DNA from: Spiroplasma sp. SV19
Lineage (GTDB): Bacteria > Bacillota_I > Bacilli_A > Mycoplasmatales > Mycoplasmataceae
DNA length: 64,000 nucleotides
Assembly (NCBI RefSeq): GCF_030060925.1
Contig: NZ_CP045455.1
Location: forward strand, 496,001 to 560,000
Reading direction: 5' to 3'
Below are positions 1 to 13,373 of the stretch, one piece after another; position 1 is the first letter of the stretch, and the number at the start of each line of letters is the position of its first letter. The notes below the pieces were generated by a model. The model did no database searches. It saw only the letters and a list, made by a program, of their open reading frames with translations, and had not been told where the DNA came from. The translations under genes were made by a program, and so were the position numbers.

Positions 1-1464
1 AGCTAATATATAACGTTTTAAACTCTTAATCTTATATTTTGGTTTTTTAACAACATCAGGGCTTTTTACAATTACCCCTGTTGGTTTTTTTATTGTTGAT
101 GCTAATTTGGGTTTAAAAACTGGCGCAACTAGTTCTGAGGTCGGAACACTCGCTAAAGGTTTATGATACGCTTTAATTTGATTAATTCGAGCTTGAATTG
201 TTTCATTTGAAATGCCAGTGATTTTTACCAAATTATTAATTGCTAATTCTTGTTCTAATGGATTGGGGCTTGCTTTAATTAACGTTCCAACAATATTAAT
301 AAACTCTGCTAACTCATTTGCTGCTTCTAAATTAAATTTATTTTTAAAATACTCAACGGCAAAATTAATTGGATGCATTGCATGGGATAACATTGTATGA
401 ATTAATTCCCCTTGTCCTTTATTAACTAATTCATCAGGGTCCTGTTGAGTTTCATTTAAAACAATTTTAACTTTTAAATTATTAGCTAATAATTTTCCAG
501 CAACTTTTAAACTCGCATTAATTCCGGCTTGATCACCATCTAAAAAGACTAAACATTCCCCTGTTAACTTCTTAATTTCCTTAACATGATAATCACTTAA
601 GTTAGTTCCCATTAAAGCAACAGTATTTTTAATATCTAATTTATCTAAACTAATAACATCCATATATCCTTCTAACAAAATTAAATTATTTTGTTGTCGA
701 ATGTAGGGCTTTGCTCGCTGAATATTATACATTAGTTGTTCTTTTTTAAAAACTTTTGTTTCAGGTGTGTTTAAGTATTTAGCAACTTTATCATCTTCGC
801 CAATCACACGACCAGAAAAACCAATAATATGATTGTCCTCGTTTTTAATTGGAAACATTACACGGTTATTAAAATAATCATAAATATTACCATTTTTAAT
901 AGTAATTAATCCTGTTTGTTGAATATCATTAATGGAATATCCTTTTTTAATTAAAAAACGATATAAATGATCAAAACCACTTTCAGCATAACCAATGTTA
1001 AATAAGTCAATTTCTGCTTGGGCAATTTTTCTTGTTATTAAGTATTCTTTTGCAACATGCGCTTTTTTTGTTGCTAAATTATTACTAAAATAGGCTTCCG
1101 CTAAAAGATTAATTTCAAAAATTAATTTATCAATTTCATCATATTTTTCTTTTTCTTGATAGGCGGCTAACTCATCAAGAGAAATATTAGCCATTAGGGC
1201 AACTTTTTTTAACGCCTCAATAAAACTAATATTTTCATATTCTTGTAAAAAAGTAAAAACATTACCACCAGCCGAACAAGCAAAACAACGATAAATTTGC
1301 TTTTCTGGTGAAATACTCATTGAAGGATGTGAGTCTTGATGAAAAGGACAAACAGCTCAATAATTTCGCCCGCGTTTCTCCAACGATAAATACTCTGACA
1401 TTACTGTAACAATATTTACTTTTGACCGAATTAAATCAATCTTTTCATTACTAATTAATGCCAT
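1..1464 (-). CDS. dnaG: DNA primase DnaG (C-terminus cut by window edge)
   Basis: Synthesises RNA primers for lagging-strand replication at the fork. The N-terminal CHC2-type zinc ribbon is visible (CPFHQDSHPS then CFACSAGGN, about residues 38-67). The central Toprim domain follows, with LLEGYMDVISL and FLDGDQAG holding the acidic metal-binding residues. About 488 codons are present out of the usual 600; no stop occurs before position 1, so the DnaB-interacting C-terminus lies outside the window. The start is preceded by a strong Shine-Dalgarno (AAAGGAGGAGGAAGG). It sits 21 bases after glyQS at the end of the pyrH operon; rpoD usually follows dnaG in this family, but that cannot be seen here. 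Confidence 0.95.
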
Positions 1465-1485
1465 ACCTTCCTCCTCCTTTTATAA

Positions 1486-2853
1486 TTACTTTAATAGCAC
1501 ATTAAGATAATCTTCTAAATCAGCAATTGCAATTCGTTTTTGTTCCATTGTATCACGATTACGAACAGTAACTTTTTGATCCTCTAATGATTCAAAGTCA
1601 AAGGTCACACAAAATGGTGTTCCAATTGCATCTTGCCGACGATAACGTTTCCCAATGTTTCCTGTTTCATCATAAGTACATTGGAACTGACTTAATAATT
1701 TTTCATATAATTGATAAGCAGTTTCGTTTAATTGTTTACTTAACGGAATAACAGCAATTTGATATGGTGCTAATAACGGACTTAGTTTTAAAACAATCCG
1801 TGAATCATTATCTCCAACTAGTTCAACATGATAAGCATCATATAATATTGCTAACAATAAACGACCAACACCAACTGATGGTTCAATTACATACGGTAAA
1901 ATTTTTTTGTTTGTTTCGGGATTTAAATAAGTTAAATCTTGTTTACTCAATATGCTGTGTTGATGCAAATCAAAATCACCACGATCAGCAATTCCTCATA
2001 ATTCTCCTGTTCCAAACGGAAACTTATATTCAACATCAATTGTTCGTTTAGCATAGTGTGCTAATTCACTCGCATCATGGTGGCGGAAAAAATAATTTTT
2101 CGGATTTAAATTAATTAAATTTAAGAACTTAGTAACTTCTTTAACTCAATATTCAAATCAATCTGTTTGATCATTTGGATCATAAAAAAATTCTAACTCC
2201 ATTTGTTCAAATTCACGTGTTCGAAAAATAAAATTTCCTGGTGTGATTTCATTCCGAAATGACTTTCCAATTTGGCCAATTCCAAACGGCAATTTTTTGC
2301 GTAATGAGCGTTGGACGTTTTTAAAATTAACAAAAATACCTTGGGCTGTTTCTGGACGTAAGTAGATCATTGATTTTTCATCTTCAATTACCCCTTGATT
2401 TGTTCTAAACATTAATTCAAACTGACGAATATCAGTAAAATCATGCGCCCCACAATTTGGACATAACAAGTTTTTTTCCTCAATAAAAGCTTTTAATTGT
2501 TCATTACTTCATCCTCCACAATTAAGCTCCGGATAATTATCTTCAATTAATTTATCTGCACGCATACGGGTTTTACATTTTTTGCAATCTAATAATGGAT
2601 CAGCAAAATTCCCTAAATGTCCTGAAGCCTTTCACACACTATTATTCATTAAAATTGCACTATCAAGACCAACATTATACTTTGACTTTGTAATAAAATG
2701 TTGTCATCATAAATTTTTTAAATTTCGTTCTAATTCAACACCTAATGGACCAAAATCTCAGCTATTTGCTAATCCACCATAAATTTCACTACCTTGAAAA
2801 ACAAAACCTTGTGATTTCAAATGATTAACAACTTCTTCTAATGTATATTGCAT
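1486..2853 (-). CDS. glyQS: Glycyl-tRNA synthetase, single-chain class II
   Basis: Charges tRNA-Gly with glycine in the cytosol. 455 residues, the usual size for the homodimeric alpha2-type enzyme of Mollicutes and Firmicutes. Class II features are visible: the [16 protein letters not shown] segment near the N-terminus, a Cys pair CKKC plus CPNC forming the zinc insert, motif 2 region [20 protein letters not shown], and a C-terminal anticodon-binding part ([18 protein letters not shown]). The ATG at 2853 follows AAGGAG at good spacing. Lies between recO and dnaG, the common mollicute arrangement. Several internal UGA Trp codons. Confidence 0.96.
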
Positions 2854-2900
2854 TAAATATAACTCCTTCTTATTTCTCTAACCTTAATTATACTATGTTA

Positions 2901-3644
2901 TTATTTAAAATAGATTGATTTTTTCTGCATTTCATAAATACTATAAGAAAAAATCCCAACCTTTGTTAAATAATACTCACATAACATTTTAAATAATATA
3001 ATCATTTCCTTTATATTGATTTTGTTATGAAAGTAAAAATTATCTAATGGGGTAGTACTAAAAATTTTAACTAATTCAATTGAAAAAAGATAATCTGTTG
3101 GTAAATAACAGTTTTTACAAATATATCCTTCTTCAATAAAACTAATTGTTTTAATATTAGTTTTGCCACCACAACGTTTACACATTGTTAGATTTCATTG
3201 TAATCCGTACCATCGCAAACTTTGCAACATAAAAACAATGACCACACTTAAATTATCTTCTCAAGCAACTAAATTATCTAATGCTGTTGTTAGTAAATCA
3301 TATAATTTTAAATCAGCAAAGCGTTCTTCAACCGCTTGTTCAGTAATTTCACAAAGTAGTGTTGCTAGTAAGTAATCATCATAATTTTGCGTTAATTTAA
3401 TTCGTGTTACTACTAAATTTCCTGTTTTTAATTTACTTAGTTTATTTGCCTGATAAGATAAAAATATTTCAAATTCACTAGTTGCTAATAATTGTACCGC
3501 ATATTGATTTTTTGAAGTAATTTTCCGAACTCCCGGCGCAACAAATCCTAATTTTCCTAATTCTTTGGTAAACACCGTTATAATTTCACTGTCATCTTCA
3601 TAACTTTGTTTGTTAATAACAATGCCAGTAACTTTCGTTGTCAT
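2901..3644 (-). CDS. recO: DNA repair protein RecO
   Basis: Loads RecA together with RecR during RecF-type recombinational repair. 247 residues, a normal RecO length. The N-terminal OB fold begins with GIVINKQSYEDDSEIITVFT and a C-terminal zinc-binding pair CKRCGG and CKNC is present. UGA Trp codons lie between the two halves. The start is 6 bases downstream of the era stop, so the two are translationally close. Function is inferred from family motifs and from the recO-glyQS-dnaG neighbourhood. Confidence 0.9.
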
Positions 3645-3650
3645 TATTGC

Positions 3651-4553
3651 TTAGTAACTTTCTTTGTTATATCCTAAACGAGCAATCATTGATGGTTTAT
3701 CACGTCATTTTTCAACTACTTTAACAAATAATTCTAAAAATATTTTTGTTCCCAAAATTTGTTCTAATTCCAAACGAGCTTGTGTTCCAATTTCTTTAAT
3801 TAACCGCCCATTTTTACCAATCACAATCCCTTTTTGCGAATCACGTTCAACACAAATTGATGCCATAATTTTTAACAATGTTGGTTGTTCTTCAACCTTG
3901 TCAATTAAAATTGCGACACTATGGGGAATTTCATCTTCTGTTAAAAGCAAAATCTTTTCGCGAATAATTTCACGAATTAAAAACTTTTCTGGCTGATCAG
4001 TTAACATATCATCGGGATAATATTGTGGGCCTTCTGTCAAATGATCTTTTAATAGTGCTAATAAATTAAGAACATTTTCATGCTTTAATGCTGAAATTGG
4101 AATAACAGCTGTAAAATCATGCACTTTTTCTCATTCAGCAATTTTAACCATTAAATCTCCTTTTGACACTAAATCAATTTTAGTAACAACTAAAATAATC
4201 GGAACCCCTCGCTCTTGTAACGCTTTAATAATATAGCGATCATTATCCCCAATGTGTTCATTTACGGGTGCTAAAAATAAAATAACATCTGCTGCTTTTG
4301 TTGTTGACAAAGCAACTTTGTTCATAAATTTGCCCATTTCATGATGCGCTTTATGAATTCCTGGCGTATCCATAAAAACAATCTGTGCTTCCTTGTCATT
4401 ATAAATTCCTTGAATCCGATTTCGCGTTGTTTGTGCTTTTGCTGTCACAATTGCGACTTTATTATTTAAAATTGTATTTAATAATGTTGACTTCCCCACA
4501 TTTGGACGGCCAACAATTGCCACAAACCCTGATTTAATTGTCATTTTTATCAC
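3651..4553 (-). CDS. era: GTPase Era
   Basis: Essential GTPase that binds the 3' end of 16S rRNA and assists 30S subunit maturation. 300 residues, full length. Motifs: G1 GRPNVGKS at residues 12-19, G3 DTPG, G4 TKID, and a C-terminal KH domain with GIVIGKNGRLIKEIG. The ATG at 4553 has GAGGTG upstream. It lies between polC and recO, a usual mollicute context. One UGA Trp separates the GTPase domain from the KH half. Confidence 0.96.
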
Positions 4554-4602
4554 CTCGTAGTTAACTTAATTATAAAGGAAAATCATTCAAAAAATTATTA
4601 TT

Positions 4603-7600
4603 TTAAAACTCAAATGCAATTTGATCATCTAGTGATAAGTCTTTTAAAATGCCAAGTTCTTCAAACGATTCTAAATGAGCTTTTGTAATATTTGTTCGTT
4701 TTTGTAAATCAGCAATTGATAAGAATGGTTTCTCATTCCGTGCATTAATGATACTGTCTCCAACTGCCCCTCCCAAACCATCAATAGCAGAAAAAGGTGG
4801 TAAAATTATTTTTTCATGATTATCATTTTCAACAACAGTAAAATTTTTATTCATACTTGTTTTTAAATCAATATTATTCATTTTAATCCCCCGTGCATAC
4901 ATTTCAAGGGCAATTTCATAAACCGGAATTAAATCTTTTTCTTTTTGTGATGGCTTATTTGGCGCATTAAAGTCTTTATTATCAAGACGAACTTGAATAT
5001 CGCGTAAAACTTGCTTAATTGTTTCAGCTCCCTTTAAGATTGTTTTAATGTCAAAAACATCAGTTCTAGTTGAAAAGAATGTTGCATAATATTCAACTGG
5101 ATAATTTATTTTAAACCAAGCCACTCGTCACGCCATCAAGACATATGCTGTTGCATGTGCTTTAGGGAACATATATTTAATCTTATTACATGACTCAATG
5201 TATCATTGTTCAACATTATTTTTCCGCATTAATTGCTCGTGTTCGGCTGTTAGCCCTTTTCCCTTTCGTACATCTTCCATAATTTTAAAAGCACTTTGTG
5301 CTGGTAATCCTTTATAAATTAAATTAACCATAATATCATCACGACACCCAATAACTTCTGAAATTCGAATATTTTGGTTACGAATTAGATCTTGAGCATT
5401 TCCAATTCAGACATCGGTTCCATGCGATAACCCTGAAATTTGCACTAAATCGGCAAAAGAAGTTGGTTTAGTATCTAATAACATTTTGCGAACAAAAAAG
5501 GTCCCAAACTCTGGAATTCCAATTGCTCCAGTTTTTTCACCATTAATATCTTCTGGTTTAATTTTTAAAACATCTAAACTACGAAAAAGACTCAACACTG
5601 CTTCGTCATTGGTTGGAATGGTTTTTGGATCAATCCCAGTTAAATCTTCTAACATTCGTAAGGCTGTTGGATCAACATGTCCTAAAATATCTAGTTTTAA
5701 AACATTATCATGAATCGCATGAAAATCAAAATGTGTTGTTAATCAATTTGACTTAATATCATCAGCGGGAAAATTAACCGGAGTAAATTCCTCAACTTGA
5801 TATTCCTTTGGAATAACAACAATCCCCCCCGGATGTTGACCAGTTGTTCGTTTAACACCTTCACACCCTTTTGCAATTCGTTCTAATTCTGCTCGGCGTT
5901 TTAAATGTAACATATTTTTATTTTCAAAATAGCCCTTAACATATCCATAGGCCGTTTTTTCTGCCACAGTAGAAATTGTTCCAGCACGATACACGTTTCG
6001 TTCACCAAACATTTCCTTTGTAAAATCATGTGCAATTGGTTGATACTCACCAGAAAAGTTTAAGTCAATATCAGGAACTTTATCCGCTTCAAATCCTAAG
6101 AATGTTTCAAACGGAATATCATGTCCTTCTCCTTTTAATGGCTGCTGACACTTTGGACAATTACGAGCTGGTAAATCATAACCACACTTCACAGATCCAT
6201 CAACAATAAACTCACTATAAGTACAATTTGGACATAAATAATGTGGCTGTAACGGATTAACTTCCGTAATATTACTCATTGTTGCAACAAAACTACTTCC
6301 AACACTTCCCCGTGAACCAACTAAATAACCATCTTGTAATGATTTATCAACTAATTTATGAGCAATTCAATAAATAACAGCAAAGCCATGTTTAATAATT
6401 GCATTCAATTCACGTTCTAATCGCTTTGCTACAATTTCTGGTAATGGATTACCATAAATTTTATAAGCATTTTGATAACACAATTCCTTTAAAAGTTCAT
6501 TGCTACCATCAATTTTTGGCGTATATAATTTGTCTTTAATAATTTCAACTTTCTCAACTTGATTTGCAATAATATTTGCATTTGTAACAACAATTTCTTG
6601 AATTAATGTTTCATCATTTAAAAATTTAAACTCATTTAACATTTCGGTTGTTGTTCGTAAAAATTGATCAGGGTAATCAGTAACTCGTTGTTTATAATCA
6701 TACAAGGGATGTGGTCTCCCCCCAATTCCTTTTGCATTAATATAAACCTCACGAAAAATCTTATCTTCCGGATTAAGATAATGAACATCACCTGTTGCCA
6801 CAACTAATTTATTTAATTTTTTGGCGGTATAAATAATATCTTTAATCACTGTTAATAAACGTTCTTCTGTTAAATCACCCATTTGAACCAAATGTTTATA
6901 AACACTTGGTGGTTGAATTTCAATATAATCATAAAAACTAATAACTTCTGTTAACTCGCTAAGATCTTTATTCCGAGCAACTTCAAAAACATCACCATTG
7001 ACACACGATGATCCAATTAATAAATTAGCACGATGTTCGTTAATTACACTACGTAATAATTTTGGGGATGAATAAAAATATGTCGTATGTGCCGCAGTAA
7101 TTAATTTAAATAAATCTAATAATCCCTGTTGATTTTTAGCAAGAATTGTCATATGTTTTGGTCGTAACTTTTTATAAACTGCAGGATCATGAATTTGGTC
7201 AATATCATCATCAAATTCCACACCATAAACATTAATCATTTTTCGTAGTTGGTGCTCATAAACATCAGTCAAGACAATCGCATCATAGTCCCCACGGTGG
7301 GCTACTTCTTCATTATAAATAACATTATAACAACGAGCAATTGTTCCTAAACGATAGTTCTTTAAATTTGGTTCTAAAATCCTTGACAGTTGCAAAGTAT
7401 CAATAACAGTGTTATTAATTTTAGAACGCCCTGCTTTTTCTAACCATGATTGAATAAAACCTAAGTCAAATTCGGCATTATGGGCAATTAAAATCGCATC
7501 TTTAAAATACTCTAAAATTTGGTCAATTGATTCAATAAAAGTTGGTTTATCAGCTAATAATTCATCAGTAATCCCTGTTAACTCTGTTGTAAAAGAAGAT

Positions 7601-8961
7601 AACTTAATTGTTGGCTTAAATAAATGGTTAATAATTTTTCGTTCGCCACTAATCCCATCCATAATAACTGCTCCAAACTCAATAATTTCATCATAACTAC
7701 TACTCAAACCAGTTGTTTCTAAGTCAAAAATAACATATTTGGCTGTTCGTAAATCATGATGATGGGGATTTTTAACATACCAAACTTTGTCATCAAGCAT
7801 ATCCGCTTCCACCCCATAAATAACTTTGATGTCTGGATATTTCATATTAATATTATAAATTTCAGGATAAGCTTGCACATTCAAGTGATCAGTAAAAGCA
7901 ATTGCCGAATGATTTCAATGTTTCAATGTTTTAAAAAGAGCTGGAATATCAACAACACCATCCATTGCACTCATTTTCGTATGCAAATGTAATTCCACTC
8001 GTTTTTCAAGAGCATTGTCTTCTCGATATAAGTCTTCGCGGTCTAATCGTGCAATTTTTTTAATAAAAAGCATTTGTTCATTAGCATAAGTATCGTAGCG
8101 AATGTCACCAAAAATGCTAACTCATTCATCGACTTTTAATCCTTCAAAAAAATCATCTGCTTGTTCAGTGCGCGTAAAAAATTTACCAGCAATAGTATCA
8201 CTATAGTCAGTTACCGTAATTGTATAAATAAATTTTTTTGTTGAAATTAATTGCCGGTCCTTATTAACAATTTTGCCATAAATTGTTACATTAGGGGCAT
8301 CTTGATCAATATCAATAAGGCGTTCATAACTGACTTCCCCCATTTTGCCTTTTATATAATTACTAGTTCCATTCCGAGGTTGAGTTGTTGAAATTGCAGG
8401 CTTTAAGGTTAAACTTTCATTTTTTTGTTGATTTTCCTGATATTTTATTAATTCTTGTTCATTAATTTCTAAAATATTATTTTCTTGTAAATCAACGATT
8501 AAATCTAAACGTAAATTATTAAAACCATAACGACGTAATTTGTTTTCATAATAATGACAATGTTCACTAACAAGTTTTTTTTCACTATCCGAATGAACAA
8601 TAATCTTTAACACGTTATCGGCCAAAGAAAAACGTGATGGTGGTAATTTACTAAAAAAACTATTTTTTAATTCTGATTTATTAAAACGAATGTATTCTAA
8701 ATAAGTAAAAATAGTTTCCAATTGATAAGTTTTATTTCTTACCTGAAATGAAACTTTTGTTGGTAACGTTGAATTTTTTAATAAAGTTGTTTCTAATTTT
8801 AATAAGACATCAGTTGGTAAGAAATCATTAATTTCAATAATAACACGAAAAAACGATTCACTTGTACTGTACTCACTTTTAACAATTTTTGCATCAGCAA
8901 AATAATTATCCGTAAATTCTAAGTTGTTAACTGTAAATAGTTTTGTCAATTGTTGATCCAT
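4603..8961 (-). CDS. polC: DNA polymerase III PolC-type alpha subunit
   Basis: Replicative polymerase of low-GC Gram-positives and Mollicutes. 1452 residues, normal for PolC. Domains in order: N-terminal region (1-220), OB fold (about 225-300), split PHP domain with the inserted DEDDh proofreading exonuclease ([25 protein letters not shown]), a four-Cys zinc module (CPNC...CPKC), the polymerase core with the catalytic Asp pair in [13 protein letters not shown], and a C-terminal helix-hairpin-helix region. All reading-frame segments are in one register across many UGA Trp codons. The start has AGGGATG a few bases upstream; rseP ends 27 bases before it. Confidence 0.97.
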
Positions 8962-8988
8962 TTGTCATCCCTCATCTATCCTTCGCTT

Positions 8989-10338
8989 TTAAAAAAAGAC
9001 ATCTTTAATTGTTATTCCAATAAATAATAAAATAAAGAGCACTGCCCCCGTAACATTAATAATGATTTTTGCTTTATGCGGGAGCTGTCAATTTTGTTCT
9101 TTTGTTTGATATTTTTCTAGTAATAACTTTTGTTCGGTTGGATTATGACGATGTTTTCAAATTTGAAAACGTCCTTTCAAACGTTTCCCACCGCCAACAA
9201 TTCCTTCAATTAATGTTTCTAAGAATTTGTATCCATCTAAAGGGGGAATGGGAATTAAGTTTAAAACAAATAAGTTTGCTGATAACATTGCAACATACAT
9301 AAAAAATAATGCTGGCCCTTCTGTTAATATTGATGAAACTGTTTTAGCAATTCCAACTGGTCCTGATAATTGTCCCCATTGACCAGTAAATAATAATCCA
9401 AATGATTTTAAAATTGTCACTGATTCTGTAAAAGTTTCTCGTCAACCATAACCATAAGCTTGGGCTGTTGAAACAAACTGACGATCAGGCGCTCGAATCC
9501 CAACCGTATAAGTATTACCAGTTATTTTTAATTCAACTGGTTCTGTTTGAAATAAACGATCATTTGGGGCAGTTGTTACTTCTTTTTTATTATTAACCCG
9601 GACAAAATCTAATGTAATAAAATTAACACGGTGTTGGGGGTCACTTTGATCATATTGTTTTTTTAAATTATTAATAAAATTATAAACAGTTGTTTGATAA
9701 TTTGGAATATTATGAATAGTACCAATATGACTCGCTAAAATCTTATTAGCAGCATTGTTCGGATCATCAGAATTGTGATCGCGATAAAAGTTTTGTGCTG
9801 CTTTAACAGCTGTTTGGTTCGGACCTAACCAATAATTTAAAATAACAATATCTTGGCCAATTGGAATTTTACTTGTCATCAAGGCATTATATGCGGCACC
9901 ACCAACATCATATTTGGCCCCTCAATATGTCATATCAGATGGTTTAGCATTTAAAGCAGCAAAGGTTGTTGTAAAAATAAAAACAGCAATAAAAAAATTC
10001 ATTAAAGCTCCTGCCACAATAAAAATTAACCGTTTTCATTTGGCAATGTTTTCCATTTTTCGTTCTTTTGGTACTTCCTCTTCTTCGCGCCCTTTTGGGG
10101 GGTCAACCAATTCACTAGCAATATAAACATAACCACCAAAAGGAAAAATTCGAATTGAATAACGCGTTTCTTTTTTTCCTCAAGAAAAAATCTTTGGCCC
10201 AAAACCAATTGCAAACTCATAAACATATGCTCCCGACAATTTTGCAATAACAAAATGGGCAAATTCATGAATTGTAACTAGCATTAATAAAATTATAATT
10301 CCAATTACAAATCCTAAAACTATCATTCCCGCTGACAT
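8989..10338 (-). CDS. rseP: Site-2 intramembrane metalloprotease RseP/RasP (M50)
   Basis: Intramembrane zinc protease that cleaves signal-peptide remnants and regulatory membrane proteins. 449 residues. The zinc motif TIHEFAHFV lies in TM1 near residue 22. TM2-3 follow after a soluble region, and the second active-site motif [10 protein letters not shown] lies near residue 370. The region between them (about 110-310) is a soluble extracytoplasmic domain, larger than the PDZ core alone. Located between dxr and polC, as in other spiroplasmas. The ATG at 10338 has GGAGTTAG upstream. Confidence 0.93.
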
Positions 10339-10374
10339 TTATTAACTAACTCCTAACCATATTTTTTCGTACCA

Positions 10375-11520
10375 TTATTTTTCGGAAAAATAATTAATAA
10401 TTTCTCTTTTAATAGTATCATTTAATTGTTTTATTTGCTGATAATTAGATAGTTTTTGTGGTTTAATTTTATCCATAAAAAATTCAATGTAATCAACAAT
10501 TTGATAAAACTTAATTTTTCCGGCTAAAAATAGCAAACGCAACTGTTCATTGGCAACATGAAAAGCAACAGCTAAAGCATTGTTTTCATTTAAACAACGA
10601 TATGCTAATTGTAATGCTTTTCACCGTAGTAAATCTGCCTTTTGAAATGTTAAAGTCATTAAATCACTAAAATCCAACGGTTTTAATAAAGGATTTTTTT
10701 TCCGAAGTGGATAATAGAAAAAATAATTCAAAACTTGCAACATTGTTGGCTGTGATAATTGTGCTATGATTGAATAATCTTCATATTGCACTGCTGAGTG
10801 TAAAATTGATTGCGGATGCAACACAACAGTAATGTTTTTTGTCTTAAATAAATGATATGCCTCAATAATTTCAAAGGCTTTATTAACCATTGTGGAAGAA
10901 TCAATCGTAATATTTTGACCCATTTGTCAATTTGGATGAGACAAAGCTTGACTTTCATCAATTGTTGTTAATTCAGTTAGTGTTTTGTTAGCAAACATTC
11001 CTCCCGAAGCAGTTAAAATAATCTCTTGTACAGCATTATTTTGTTCTAAGCATTGAAAAATAGCACAATGTTCAGAATCAATTGGGAACAACTGGTTTTG
11101 GTGTGCTACTAGCAACTGATTAATTAAATCTCCTGCCAATACTAATGATTCTTTATTTGCCAATAATAAAGTCCGCTGATGTCCTTGCAAAGTCTGTAAA
11201 GTTGGATATAACCCAGCAAATCCTCCTATAGCATTCAGAACGAATGCTGTTTGAAAAGTTGCTAAAATTTGGTCAAAACCATCTTCACCTGTCACAAAAG
11301 TAATTGCTGGATATTTAGCAGCTAATGTTGCTTGCTGATTAGCATTCGCAACATGAACCATCTTAATTGTTGGGTGTGTCTGTAATATTTTCTCAAGAAT
11401 CACCACATTGTGATAAACACTAACGGCCCTTAGGATAAAATCATTTGGATTAGTTTTTACAATTTGTAAGGCTTGTTGACCAATAGATCCGGAAACCCCA
11501 AAAATAATAAGTTCGCGCAT
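10375..11520 (-). CDS. dxr: 1-deoxy-D-xylulose 5-phosphate reductoisomerase
   Basis: Converts DXP to MEP with NADPH, the committed step of the MEP isoprenoid route. 381 residues. The Rossmann start GVSGSIGQQ, LLANKES, the metal/substrate loop TASGG and the signature ITIDSSTMVNKAFEI are all visible. The ATG at 11520 is chosen over an upstream in-frame TTG at 11526. It begins 7 bases from the cdsA stop and is followed by rseP. Together with uppS it shows that this wall-less organism still makes polyprenyl precursors. Confidence 0.95.
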
Positions 11521-11526
11521 TAACAA

Positions 11527-12618
11527 TTAACGCTGTAATGCCACATTCGAAATAATAAACATTACAAAAAAGACTAACGAAAATGAATCCAAACGATCTA
11601 AAATACCACCATGGCCAGGTAATAAATTACTAAAATCTTTAATATCATAACGACGTTTAATTCAAGAAAATGATAAATCACCTAATTGTGATAAAATACT
11701 CAACACAAAAGCTAACAAAACATAAATAACATAACGCATGACATTTTTATCATTATCATTTGAAAAGAAATTAAAAACCCAGTTTTTTTCATCCCCAAAA
11801 TTAAACATTAAAACAGCATACGCAATAGCAATTCCCGCCGCCATAATTGTTCCTGTCAAAGCTCCTTCTCACGTTTTGTTTGGTGAAACATTTGGCGCTA
11901 ATTTGTGTTTTCCGTAACTAACTCCCCCAACAAAAGCAAAAGTATCAGTTAAAATGATAATTAATGCTAATCAAACAACACTGCTTCAACCATAATCAGG
12001 ATTTAACATAAATTTATTCATTGCTTTTAAAGCAAAAATTAAGTATAACGTAAAAATTAATACTAAAGTCATCTTTCCAAATGTAATTTCTTTTGAACTA
12101 AAAGTTAAACAATAATATACTAAAATTGCACATAAATAAATAACAAAAATAATTCATGGTTTTAATCAATTTCAATTTAATAACGTATAAAACGGATAAT
12201 TAATGGCCCCAATGCCACCATAATTGTCTGCAACAGATTCAGCGGGAAACAAAAATAAGAAAAGCATTAATAAATAAGTAATAACTTGGGTATAAATTGG
12301 TCACTTTGTTCCACCCACTAACCGTAGAATTTCATAATTAACTAATCCTAAAATCACGGCATTAATACCAATAAAAACATAATTCGCAATTTCAATATGA
12401 GTAACTTTATCATGTCATTCTGTGGCAATTGCACCAGTAAAGAGATATAACCCTAAAAAAATTAATAAAACATAAAAGGTAATATGGCGAGCAACATATT
12501 TTTTTTGAAACATTCCTTTTTTTTGTTCAATTTTATTTGTTTCGGTAATATTATTACCTTTTGTGTCTGATGGTGCATTTGTTTCATCAACAAGGACATT
12601 ATCTTGCTTATTATTCAT
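11527..12618 (-). CDS. cdsA: Phosphatidate cytidylyltransferase CdsA
   Basis: Makes CDP-diacylglycerol from phosphatidate and CTP in the membrane; precursor of phosphatidylglycerol and cardiolipin. 363 residues with about eight TM helices after a polar N-terminus of some 50 residues. The CDP-alcohol signature is clear near the C-terminus: [32 protein letters not shown]. The ATG at 12618 follows GGAGGGG, and the gene overlaps the uppS stop by 8 bases, so translation is probably coupled. Confidence 0.95.
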
Positions 12619-13306
12619 CACTTTTAACCCCTCCAAATCTTCTATTTCTATTATTATAATCTAATATTGCTGTTCACAAAGCATTTTCATCAAATTCTGG
12701 TCAAAATATATTTGTAAAATATAATTCAGCATAACAATTTTGTAACAACAAAAAATTACTTAAGCGTTGTTCACCACCACAACGAATCATTAAATCAACG
12801 GGTGGTAAATTTTTGGTATATAAATAATTAAACAAAGTTTTTTCATCAACTACAGATAACTGAGCTGTTAACATTTCATTAATAGCAGTAAGCAATTCTT
12901 CAATTGCCCCATAATCAAAGGCAAAAGTTAGTACCAAGCCACTATTGTCCTTCGTCTGCCTAATAGCTTCGTTAATTGCAGCTAATGTTTTTGCTGGCAT
13001 TTTTGTTGTCCGACCAATATGATTTAACACAATATTCTCATTTTTAAAATTATTTACTTGTTTATGATTCAGCAATCGCTCTGGCATTGCCATTAAATAA
13101 GCAACTTCACTTTTACTACGCTTTCAATTTTCAGTTGAAAAACAATAAAGGGTTAAATATTTAACGCCTAATGCATTTGCTTTTAAGGCAACTTCTTTAA
13201 TTCGTTTTGCGCCTTCTTCATGCCCAGCGGTTCGCTTTAAACCTTGCTTTGTTGCTCAACGACCATTACCATCTAAAATAATAGCAATATGTTGCGGTAC
13301 ATTCAT
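12611..13306 (-). CDS. uppS: Isoprenyl (undecaprenyl) diphosphate synthase
   Basis: cis-prenyltransferase that extends farnesyl diphosphate with IPP. 231 residues, near normal. Catalytic motif ILDGNGRWA lies at the N-terminus, CFSTENWKR follows, and the C-terminal signature CGGEQRLSNFLLLQ is present. The start at 13306 has AAGGAACAAGGG upstream. Its presence in a bacterium without peptidoglycan suggests a carrier lipid for glycoconjugates, or polyprenols of other use; that part is inference. Overlaps cdsA by 8 bases. Confidence 0.94.
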
Positions 13307-13373
13307 ATCCCTTGTTCCTTCTTTCTTGTCTTACTTATTATTTATTATATCGGGCATAATAAAAAATGAAAGT

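Noticed and set aside
11520-11526. TTG at 11526 as the dxr start
   Set aside because: The ATG at 11520 is in frame, and the known N-terminus of Dxr begins there.
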